Positions 8,889 to 16,595 of a stretch of DNA of 64,000 nucleotides are shown in pieces. This DNA is from Maribacter ulvicola (GTDB lineage: Bacteria; Bacteroidota; Bacteroidia; Flavobacteriales; Flavobacteriaceae). The position numbers and the translations under genes are program-made. The DNA is taken from contig NZ_FTMA01000001.1 of the NCBI RefSeq assembly GCF_900155985.1, forward strand, positions 1,612,001 through 1,676,000, given 5' to 3'. The notes below the pieces were generated by a model, which saw only the letters and a list, made by a program, of their open reading frames with translations, searched no databases and was not told the origin of the DNA. Numbering within the stretch: position 1 is the first letter of the stretch; each line of letters begins with the position of its first letter.

Positions 8889-9863
8889 CTAATCGCCCCA
8901 GTAATTGTTGATTTCTTGTTCATTGGGTACCTTAGGATCGCGGACGATTCTAAACCCTACAAATGGAGCATCGGTATTCCACCATTTGCTTTTAGGAAAT
9001 TGTGGGTCTCTCATTTTCCAATTTTCATTAGACCCCAAACGAGCGGCACTTCTTAAGTACTCCGGATCATCATCATAGGAGCCTCCCCTAACCGATCGCG
9101 GGTAGGTAGAATGAGTAAATTCTACTGGAGATGTAGTTTTCTTTTTTCTAGATTCATAGATTTCTGGTAAGTAATGGTCTATGGTCCACTCCGCTACATT
9201 TCCGTGCATATCATATAAACCCCAAGGGTTTGGTTGTTTTAACCCCACTTTGTGGTAACTGTTATCGCTATTTTCATAGTACCAGGCATAATCTTTGAGC
9301 TGGCTTGGGTCATCTCCAAAAGAATACGCCGTTGTTGTTCCTGCTCGGGCACTATATTCCCATTCAGCTTCTGTAGGTAACCTATAAAAATGCCCTGTTT
9401 TGGCAGAAAGCCATTTACAAAATTGAGAAGCGGCATATTGGGTAACGTTAGCTACCGGTAAACCTTCACTGGTACCCATACCCAAACTCATATCAACGTA
9501 AGGTATAGTGGCACCGGAAATTGCATCTACTTCTACGTTAATATCTTTTGCCTTGTTATTTTTATCGACATTATCTATTTCTCTATTCACGAATAAATTA
9601 TAGATTTCCCAGGTTATCTCATATTTCGAAATCCAAAATTCATCTAGTGATACTGAATGCGCCGGACCTTCATCATCATTTCTTTTTTTAGCGGTTTTTT
9701 CACTTCCCATGGTAAAAGAACCTTTGGGTATGGCTACCATTTCTATTTGTAGCGTAGAACCATTTATGGTCTCAGTGAAATTTTTTGATTTTTCCTGCTG
9801 TGCATTTACTGAGTTTATTAGTAAAAAGCAGGCAAGCGGTAGTATTGTTCTAACAAAATTCAT
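8889..9863 (-). CDS. Secreted SUMF1/FGE-fold protein lacking the catalytic cysteines
   Basis: A 324-residue protein with a Sec signal peptide (FLLINSVNAQ) and a formylglycine-generating-enzyme fold. Family landmarks are MGSEKTAKKRNDDEGPAHSV near residue 52, EISKYEIT-type and RLPTEAEWEYSARAGT segments, and the closing FVGFRIVRD. In true FGE the motif after GGSY carries two cysteines; here it reads GGSYDDDPEYLRSAAR, with none. It therefore should not make formylglycine. Related non-catalytic members include the gliding proteins GldK and GldJ, but this one has no lipobox. It precedes the Gfo/Idh/MocA gene, suggesting a joint periplasmic role. Confidence 0.82.
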   Translation of the reverse strand: MNFVRTILPLACFLLINSVNAQQEKSKNFTETINGSTLQIEMVAIPKGSFTMGSEKTAKKRNDDEGPAHSVSLDEFWISKYEITWEIYNLFVNREIDNVDKNNKAKDINVEVDAISGATIPYVDMSLGMGTSEGLPVANVTQYAASQFCKWLSAKTGHFYRLPTEAEWEYSARAGTTTAYSFGDDPSQLKDYAWYYENSDNSYHKVGLKQPNPWGLYDMHGNVAEWTIDHYLPEIYESRKKKTTSPVEFTHSTYPRSVRGGSYDDDPEYLRSAARLGSNENWKMRDPQFPKSKWWNTDAPFVGFRIVRDPKVPNEQEINNYWGD

Positions 9864-10323
9864 GAGCTAAATATATAGCTTTTTGTGAAGAAACTTCATG
9901 TGGTAAAGTAAGATTCTAATGTGTTTTTGTGATAAAACTTGCGAACGGATTCCTTTTTTTAATTGATTTATGCCCTGAGGTACCATGGAAATTAGGGTTT
10001 TACCACTATTATCAATAGAACAAGTAAAATCGTTAAATAATTGAATATTTATAACAAATTGTTGCAAAATAATATGGTGTCTTAATATTGGCCGTTGCGA
10101 TTTATATAGAATAATGAAACTAAATTTAACAAGTTGTCAGAGTACTTGGCTTTATTATAATGAATGAATAATACTATGCATTTCATGACTATCTTCCTCA
10201 TTGTTATACTTTAACTAATAGTATTTTTAGCATTGTATCTAAGTCTGGTATTACATTTGCAATAGTTTTAAATTGCAGTGGCTTAATTAGGTGTTGAATA
10301 AAAGTAAAATAGAAAAAGACTTT
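9864..10323. other. Intergenic region between divergent genes
   Basis: About 460 A/T-rich bases between the FGE-like gene and the first glucosidase. One short minus-strand frame (9867-10067) has no family features and is not called. Apart from a candidate promoter at 10252-10259 and a TATATTTA element just before the FGE-like start, nothing stands out. Confidence 0.5.
10252..10259 (+). promoter_or_regulatory. Candidate -7 element for the first glucosidase
   Basis: TACATTTG fits TAnnTTTG. A TTG at 10233-10235 is 16 bases upstream, a little closer than the usual 19. The predicted start lies near 10266. Confidence 0.4.
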
Positions 10324-12951
10324 ATGGTCCGTAAAAATGCAGAGGAAGAAAGATTAACCGTTGAGGATAATTATAAAAATTGGAAAAGATGGGGGCCTTA
10401 TTTAGCAGAGCGTCAATGGGGAACGGTAAGGGAAGATTATAGTCCAGAGGGTCATGCATGGAGTTTTATAGGTCATGATAAGGCACGCAGTAATGCCTAC
10501 AGATGGGGAGAAGAAGGTATTGGTGGATTTTGCGACTCTAGAGAAATTCTATGTCTGGCTCCAGCTTTCTGGAACGGAAAAGATGCTATTTTAAAAGAAC
10601 GCTTGTTCGGGCTAACCAATGACGAAGGTAATCATGGTGAAGATGTAAAGGAACTTTATTTTCATCAAGTATCTACACCTACACATTCGTATGCCAAATA
10701 TTTATATAAATACCCTCATAAAAAGTTTCCATATACAGAGCTGGTTAGAAAAAATAGAAGTAGAAATCGAGAAGATGCAGAATATGAAATTCTAGATACC
10801 AAAGCTTTTGACAACAACACCTATTTTGACTGTTTTATTGAATACGCTAAAGCAGATGTAGGTGATATTTTAATGAAAGTAACGGTAATTAATAGAGGTC
10901 CCAGAGCTGCAAATATACACGTATTGCCACATTTGTGGTTTCGTAATTTTTGGAAGCATAATAATAGGTTTGAAAGACCAGAAATGAAAGCTATTTCAAA
11001 GGGTGCGGTACAGTCTCGTAGCACTAGAAATGGTCGCTATTACTTTTATCACGAAGATGGAGAGCAACTTTTTTGTGAGAACGAAACCAATAATCAACGC
11101 ATTTACGGGGTACCTAATGAAGTTGAATATGTAAAAGATGGCATAAACAATCATGTTATAGATGGCCAACTAACGGTAAATCCGGCTAAAAAAGGTTCTA
11201 AATTTGCTGTTTGGCATAAACTTCGCCTTAAATCGGGAGAGGAAAAAACAATTAAAGTCCGTCTAAGTAAAAAGAAACTTGCTGATCCTTGGGGTAATTA
11301 TGATAGTATTTTTGAAAAAAGAATTCAAGAGTGTGAAGAATTTTATGGTGATATCTTAAAGAAAGAACTTCCTGTTCAACAACAGGCAATTGCCAAAAAA
11401 GCTTTTTCTGGGTTATTGTGGACCAAGCAGTTCTACTATTATGATGTGTATAAATGGTTGTTTGGCGGTCCGGGGGAATCCAAGCCTTACAGAAAAGATT
11501 CTAGAAACAAGCATTGGGAGCACCTGACCAACAGGCATGTTATTTCAATGCCGGATAAGTGGGAATACCCGTGGTATGCTGCTTGGGATCTTGCGTTTCA
11601 TATGGCTTCTTTTGTAGAAATAGATCCTTATTTTGCTAAAGAGCAATTGCTATTGGTGCTGAAGGAAAGTTATATGCATCCTAACGGACAGATACCTGCT
11701 TACGAATGGAATTTTAGTGATGTGAATCCTCCTGTACATTCATGGGCGGTATGGACGGTTTATGAGAAGGATAAAAAACGCAGCGGAAAAGGGGATTTTA
11801 ACTTTTTAGAAAAGGCATATCAAAAACTGTTGGTCAACTTTACATGGTGGGTCAACCAAAAGGATAAAAGCGGTACCAACCTTTTTGAAGGCGGATTCTT
11901 GGGCTTGGATAATATTGGAGTTTTTGATCGTAACCATATGCCAGAAGGGGTAACTCGTATGCAACAGGCAGATGCTACCAGTTGGATGGCCATGTTTACC
12001 TTGAATATGTTACGAATGTCATTAGAACTGGCAACCATAAATCCGAATTATGAAGATAGTGTGGCTAAATTCTTTAGGCATTTCTTGAATATTGCCTGGG
12101 CAATGCACCATATTGGTCAAAAGGATATTTCCCTATGGGATGACGAGGATAACTTTTACTATGATGTAGTTGAAATGGCAGATGGTAAGACGGATCGTTT
12201 AAAGGTGAGGTCTTTAGTGGGGATTATACCGCTATTTGCTGTAGAAATTATTCATAAAGAGCTTTTTGATGAGCTTAAAAATTTTAAGGTCAGAGCTGCA
12301 GAAATTGTAAGGACCAGACCAGACTTGGCTTCTTTGATTTCTAATATTGAAGAATTTAATGTTGATGGTAACTACCTGTTCTCCATAATGCGTGGGTTTA
12401 GGTTAGAGAAACTTTTGTTTCGTTTATTAGACGAGAAAGAATTTTTATCTGATTACGGTATCCGATCGCTCTCAAAATATCATGAAGAGCATCCGTATGT
12501 TTTTCAACATAATGGACATCACCAAATATCGTATGAATCTGGGGAGAGTCAGTCAAACATGTTCGGCGGTAATTCTAATTGGCGTGGACCAATTTGGTTG
12601 CCTTTAAATTATATGATTGTGCAATCGCTCCGTAAATACTACTCGTATTATGGTAAGCAATATGTATATGAATTTCCAACAGGCTCAGGTGAAAAACTGA
12701 ACTTGAACGAGATTGCCAATGAGATTTCTAAAAGGTTGATAAAACTGTTTGAGCCTAATGAAGACGGTAAGTTTGTGTACCACTCAGAAGATGTACAGAG
12801 CGTATTTACCAAAAATGAGCATTTTAAAGAGGAGCATTTCTTTTATGAGTTTTTTGATGGTGATTCAGGGAAGGGTCTTGGAGCTTCTCACCAAACCGGT
12901 TGGACAGCCTTAATTGCGAATTTAATTATGGAGCTGGAGGAAAATAGTTAA
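10324..12951 (+). CDS. GH63-like (MGH1-like) glucosidase, paralog 1
   Basis: A cytoplasmic (no signal peptide) glycosidase with an (alpha/alpha)6 barrel of the GH63/MGH-like type. The ATG at 10324 gives 875 residues, exactly the length of the paralog at 16596; the GTG 33 bases upstream is less likely. The N-terminal signature GPYLAERQWGTVREDYS starts near residue 24. Barrel motifs WEYPWYAAWD, FLGLDNIGVFDR (about 525) and GGNSNWRGPIWLPLNYM (about 747), and the C-terminal GASHQTGWTALIAN are shared with the paralog. The Asp of the LDNIG motif is a likely acid/base residue by analogy with GH63. Substrates in the wider family include glucosyl- and mannosylglycerate and alpha-glucosides; the actual one is unknown. 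Confidence 0.85.
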   Translation: MVRKNAEEERLTVEDNYKNWKRWGPYLAERQWGTVREDYSPEGHAWSFIGHDKARSNAYRWGEEGIGGFCDSREILCLAPAFWNGKDAILKERLFGLTNDEGNHGEDVKELYFHQVSTPTHSYAKYLYKYPHKKFPYTELVRKNRSRNREDAEYEILDTKAFDNNTYFDCFIEYAKADVGDILMKVTVINRGPRAANIHVLPHLWFRNFWKHNNRFERPEMKAISKGAVQSRSTRNGRYYFYHEDGEQLFCENETNNQRIYGVPNEVEYVKDGINNHVIDGQLTVNPAKKGSKFAVWHKLRLKSGEEKTIKVRLSKKKLADPWGNYDSIFEKRIQECEEFYGDILKKELPVQQQAIAKKAFSGLLWTKQFYYYDVYKWLFGGPGESKPYRKDSRNKHWEHLTNRHVISMPDKWEYPWYAAWDLAFHMASFVEIDPYFAKEQLLLVLKESYMHPNGQIPAYEWNFSDVNPPVHSWAVWTVYEKDKKRSGKGDFNFLEKAYQKLLVNFTWWVNQKDKSGTNLFEGGFLGLDNIGVFDRNHMPEGVTRMQQADATSWMAMFTLNMLRMSLELATINPNYEDSVAKFFRHFLNIAWAMHHIGQKDISLWDDEDNFYYDVVEMADGKTDRLKVRSLVGIIPLFAVEIIHKELFDELKNFKVRAAEIVRTRPDLASLISNIEEFNVDGNYLFSIMRGFRLEKLLFRLLDEKEFLSDYGIRSLSKYHEEHPYVFQHNGHHQISYESGESQSNMFGGNSNWRGPIWLPLNYMIVQSLRKYYSYYGKQYVYEFPTGSGEKLNLNEIANEISKRLIKLFEPNEDGKFVYHSEDVQSVFTKNEHFKEEHFFYEFFDGDSGKGLGASHQTGWTALIANLIMELEENS

Positions 12952-13378
12952 CGTAGACTTTTGTAAAATTTAATAAGGCGAGGTGTGAAAACACCTCGTT
13001 TTTTGTTTTAGGATATTTTTAATTATTCAAAGCTTTGTGTATCGTTTAATACTTACGTAAAGACGGTGTTTTGTTTCTAAATTTCAAATCGTAAGACTAA
13101 CTGATTTTATTTGATTTACCCTCTTTTAAAAATCTATTTAGTATTTCATATGCCATGAATTCGTTAAATGTTAATTTTTGTCTTTTTGTATAATTATAAA
13201 AGTGCCGTAAAAGCACTGTGTAGCCCGGTATAGTGTAAAATGCTGTGTTAAAATTTGCAATAATTTTAGAATATAGTCTACCTATGCATCCCTTTTTTAA
13301 AAGGGTATATGAGTTAAAAATTACTATTAAAAAATCAATTAAATAGCTGTATCTTAAAAGTAGAAAATATGCAAACCA
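12952..13378. other. Intergenic leader region before the PLP/DUF1611/epimerase operon
   Basis: About 430 A/T-rich bases. They hold the terminator at 12979-13004 and a weak dyad AGTGC...GCACT near 13200-13217. No consensus TAnnTTTG promoter with a good -33 was found, and no recognisable RNA element was seen. The length is unusual for this compact genome. Confidence 0.5.
12979..13004 (+). terminator. Rho-independent terminator after glucosidase 1
   Basis: An 8-bp GC-rich stem (CGAGGTGT, loop gaaa, complement at 12991-12998) is followed by six T. Confidence 0.9.
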
Positions 13379-14440
13379 ATGAATCTTAAAGATGGGGTAA
13401 AAACTGCTGAAAATAAGGTGTCTACAGAGGCACGTAGGCTCAGTGTTATGGTTAAGGATATTAGCAAATCTTTGGTTGATCGTTTAGAATGTTTTGAAGA
13501 TATTGTAAGTTTAGAGGTTGGCGATACGGGCTTACACAGGGCCAAGACTTTAGAGCGTGAGTTTAATGTGCGTCAGCTATACCTTAAATATGAAGGTGAC
13601 AACCCTACCGGTACACAAAAAGACCGTATTGCTTTTGCACAATTGTATGATGCCCTTCGTCGCGAATTTAAGGTAGTAAGTTTGGCTACTTGTGGTAATT
13701 ATGGTGTAGCAATGGCTTTGGCTTCAGATTTGGCAGGTATTGAATGTAAAATTTACATTCCAGAAAGTTATCATACCGATCGGGATATTGAAATGCAAGA
13801 CTTGGGTGCAGAGATCATTCGTATTTCTGGTAGCTACGAAGATGTGGTTACCGAGAGTTCAAGGTTAGCAGCAGAACATGGTTGGTATGATGCCAACCCA
13901 GGTGGGGCAAATACTCCGCTACAAATATCTGCCTATGCGCAAATTGCACAAGAGATTTTTGAAGATTTGGGCGATGCTCCTAAATACTGTGCTATCCCTG
14001 TTTCTAACGGAACGTTGTTTGCCGGAATATATAGGGGATTTGTTAACCTGTACAAAAGAGGAAAAACATCACGTATTCCTAAAATGATTGCAGCATCATC
14101 TTCCCATAAAAATCCGATTGTGGAGTCGTTTTTGCAAAATCTAGATCACTGTAAAGACTTGAATCCTACAGCAATAAAAGAAACAAAATATAACGAGCCA
14201 TTAATTAATTGGCATAGCTTTGATGGTGAAGAGGCGCTGTATGCTTTAAAAGAATCTGAAGGAGAAGCTTTTAATATCAGTGATAAAAAACTAAAAGAGA
14301 TGACTTCTCTTTTACATAAAAAGGAAGGTTTTCGAATTTTACCTGCTTCTACGGCCGGTTTGATCGGACTCCTGGAATTAGACGAAAAAATGAATTTTGA
14401 GCCCGACCGATTTGTGGCAGTGCTCACTGCAAAAAAATAA
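13379..14440 (+). CDS. Threonine-synthase-like PLP-dependent enzyme (fold type II)
   Basis: A 353-residue member of the tryptophan-synthase-beta superfamily. PTGTQKDR at residues 76-83 supplies the Schiff-base lysine (K81), in the place of the TGSFKDR of threonine synthases. TCGNYGVAMA near 104-113 is the substrate/cofactor loop (SGNxG in relatives), and VSNGTLFAG takes the phosphate-binding position but lacks the usual glycine-rich GxGGG. Length is shorter than classical ThrC and there is no N-terminal ThrC domain. It is the first gene of a three-gene operon with a DUF1611 protein and a dipeptide-epimerase-like enzyme. It may act on threonine, cysteate, diaminopropionate or a related amino acid; which is unresolved. 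Confidence 0.82.
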   Translation: MNLKDGVKTAENKVSTEARRLSVMVKDISKSLVDRLECFEDIVSLEVGDTGLHRAKTLEREFNVRQLYLKYEGDNPTGTQKDRIAFAQLYDALRREFKVVSLATCGNYGVAMALASDLAGIECKIYIPESYHTDRDIEMQDLGAEIIRISGSYEDVVTESSRLAAEHGWYDANPGGANTPLQISAYAQIAQEIFEDLGDAPKYCAIPVSNGTLFAGIYRGFVNLYKRGKTSRIPKMIAASSSHKNPIVESFLQNLDHCKDLNPTAIKETKYNEPLINWHSFDGEEALYALKESEGEAFNISDKKLKEMTSLLHKKEGFRILPASTAGLIGLLELDEKMNFEPDRFVAVLTAKK

Positions 14441-14447
14441 TATAAAA

Positions 14448-15521
14448 ATGAAAACAGTTATTGATGGTAAGGCGTTGGTGTATTGTGAGGGTGCATTTAA
14501 CACACCCAACGGTAAAACGGCACATGGGCTCGTTCGCTTTACCGAGCGTTATAAAGTGGTTGGTGTTCTAGATGCTACATATGCAGGTAAAGATGCCGGC
14601 GATGTTTTAGATGGTAAACCGAACGAAATTCCGGTTTTTAAAGATTTAGAAGCTGCCATTGTTGCTCTTACAGCTAGCGATAATTTGCCAAGTTATTTGG
14701 TGATCGGGCTTGCCCCTGACGGTGGTAGATTGCCACAAGTTGCAAAAGCTACTATAAAAGCTGCGTTGCAACAAGGCTGGAACGTGGATAGTGGCTTACA
14801 TGATTTCTTGACCAATGACCCTGAACTTATGGCTTTGGCAAAAGAGAAAAATGTAACCATAAGGGATATTAGAAAAACACCTAACCGTGATCAATTACAC
14901 TTTTTTACGGGAGATATAGAGAAAGTAGATTGTTTAAAATTAGCGGTTCTAGGAACGGATTCCGCTTTGGGAAAACGTACTACGGCTTGGATATTGGTAC
15001 ATGCCTTCAGAAATGCCGGTAAAAATGCGGAAATGATCGGTACGGGCCAAACAGGTTGGATGCAGGGAGCAAAATATAGTATGGTGATGGATAGCTGTAT
15101 TAATGATTTCGTCTCTGGTGAAATTGAACATGCCGTTGTCAGTGCCTACAAAAATGAAAATCCTGATGTTATTGTGATTGAAGGGCAGGGGAGTTTAATG
15201 AACCCTGCATATCCTGGCGGATTTGAAATATTAGCGGCGGGCAGACCTGATTATGTGATTCTACAACACGCTCCAAAACGTATGGAGTATGACGGATTTC
15301 CAGGCTACAAAATGCATTCTTTGGCAGAGCAGATAAATGCTATTCAAGTAATTTCCGGTAAAGAAGTAATTGCAATAACGGTAAATCATGAGGGAATGGA
15401 GAAAAGTGAAATTCTTGATGTTTGTAAAGCAATTACCTTAGAAACCAAATTACCCGCTTTTGATGTGCTAGAATATGGGGCAGATGATTTAGTTGCACTT
15501 TTAATGTCGAAATTGAAATGA
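14448..15521 (+). CDS. DUF1611 family protein, possible DgcN-type N-acyltransferase
   Basis: A 357-residue protein starting at 14448, 7 bases after the PLP gene. It has an N-terminal Rossmann-like domain (about 1-150) and a C-terminal P-loop domain: GTDSALGKRT at residues 169-178 is Walker-A like, followed by GTGQTGWMQG and EGQGSL near 245, all conserved in DUF1611. In marine Proteobacteria the DUF1611 member DgcN N-acetylates D-glutamate and is paired with the enolase-superfamily enzyme DgcA. The next gene, overlapping by 4 bases (ATGA), is of that superfamily, so the same pairing is present here. The exact substrate and activity are inference. Confidence 0.8.
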   Translation: MKTVIDGKALVYCEGAFNTPNGKTAHGLVRFTERYKVVGVLDATYAGKDAGDVLDGKPNEIPVFKDLEAAIVALTASDNLPSYLVIGLAPDGGRLPQVAKATIKAALQQGWNVDSGLHDFLTNDPELMALAKEKNVTIRDIRKTPNRDQLHFFTGDIEKVDCLKLAVLGTDSALGKRTTAWILVHAFRNAGKNAEMIGTGQTGWMQGAKYSMVMDSCINDFVSGEIEHAVVSAYKNENPDVIVIEGQGSLMNPAYPGGFEILAAGRPDYVILQHAPKRMEYDGFPGYKMHSLAEQINAIQVISGKEVIAITVNHEGMEKSEILDVCKAITLETKLPAFDVLEYGADDLVALLMSKLK

Positions 15522-16585
15522 AAATAACGAATATTTCTTTTGAGCGTTTGGATCTTAAACTCTCTGAACCTTATACCATTGCTTATGAGACCATTGATCG
15601 CACCAGTAATTTTATTTTAAAGGTTGAAACCGATAGTAAAATTGTGGGTTATGGCTGTGCAGCACCAGATCCTGTAGTTACAAACGAGTGGCCCAATGAT
15701 GTTGCAGATGCTATTAAAAATACAATTGTACCTTATTTAATAGGTAAAGATCCGTTTACGTATGCGCTGCTTTTGCTAGAGTTAAAACAATTGTTAGGTA
15801 AACGTTCATCGGCTTTGGCAATGGTAGATTTGGCGTTGTTCGATATCATGTCAAAGAAAGCTGAGGTGCCTTTGTATAAATTTTTGGGCGGATATCGCAA
15901 TCACATGGCTACCAGTATTACTATTGGTATTATGGGGGTTGATGAGACTTTGTTGAAAGCGACTGAATTTGTGAATCAAGGCTTCTCTATTTTAAAAATT
16001 AAAGGGGGTGCCAATTTGGAAGAAGATATCGCCAAAATGCGAAAGATTCATGAAAAGTATCCGAATATCGAATTACGGTTCGATGGTAATCAAGGGTATT
16101 CGGTAAAAGAATCTGTTGCTTTCGTTAAAGCTACTGCGGCAATTGGTGTAGAAATTTTTGAACAACCTACAAAAGTTGAGGCAGAAGAACGATTGGGCGA
16201 AGTTATGAATCAGGTAGATGTTCCTGTAATGGCAGACGAGAGTTTAAAGACATTGACCGATGCTTTTCGTTTGGCACAGAATGAACGTGTAGATATGGTG
16301 AATATCAAGCTACAAAAAGTAGGTGGTATTTGGGTTGGTATGCATATTAATTCCGTTGCAAAAGCTGCAAATTTAGACGCTATGGTGGGTTGTATCGATG
16401 AATGCGGATTGGGTATTGCAGCGGGACTCCATTTTGCCTTGTCAAGACCAAACATAAAATATGCCGATTTAGACGGACATTTAGATATCATTGACGACCC
16501 CTACCATTCTATTTTTAGATTGGAAAAGGGAATCTTATATCCGACCGAAAAACACGGATTGGGCTTCTCAGAGTCGGATATGTAA
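15518..16585 (+). CDS. Dipeptide epimerase / DgcA-like enolase-superfamily enzyme
   Basis: A 355-residue muconate-lactonising subgroup enzyme. The whole catalytic set is visible: LKIKGG with K160 and K162, metal ligands D189 (FDGNQGY), E215 (FEQP) and D240 (MADES), and the second base K264 (NIKLQKVGG). The D317-x-D319 pair (ADLDG) is the motif that in L-Ala-D/L-Glu epimerases holds the substrate ammonium group. The reaction is 1,1-proton transfer at an amino acid alpha carbon, on a cell-wall dipeptide such as L-Ala-D-Glu or, in DgcA, on an N-acetylated D-glutamate. It overlaps the DUF1611 gene by 4 bases, indicating coupled translation, and ends 10 bases from the convergent glucosidase 2. Confidence 0.88.
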   Translation: MKITNISFERLDLKLSEPYTIAYETIDRTSNFILKVETDSKIVGYGCAAPDPVVTNEWPNDVADAIKNTIVPYLIGKDPFTYALLLLELKQLLGKRSSALAMVDLALFDIMSKKAEVPLYKFLGGYRNHMATSITIGIMGVDETLLKATEFVNQGFSILKIKGGANLEEDIAKMRKIHEKYPNIELRFDGNQGYSVKESVAFVKATAAIGVEIFEQPTKVEAEERLGEVMNQVDVPVMADESLKTLTDAFRLAQNERVDMVNIKLQKVGGIWVGMHINSVAKAANLDAMVGCIDECGLGIAAGLHFALSRPNIKYADLDGHLDIIDDPYHSIFRLEKGILYPTEKHGLGFSESDM

Positions 16586-16595
16586 ATTACTCTCT

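Noticed and set aside
8628-9056. 142-residue plus-strand frame
   Set aside because: It lies opposite the oxidoreductase and FGE-like genes, whose protein families are clear; no family features of its own.
9867-10067. 66-residue minus-strand frame
   Set aside because: No signal, domain or coding pattern; it lies in an A/T-rich gap.
13200-13217. AGTGC...GCACT dyad in the long leader before the PLP gene
   Set aside because: Only 5-bp arms in an A/T-rich gap; too weak to call a riboswitch or operator.
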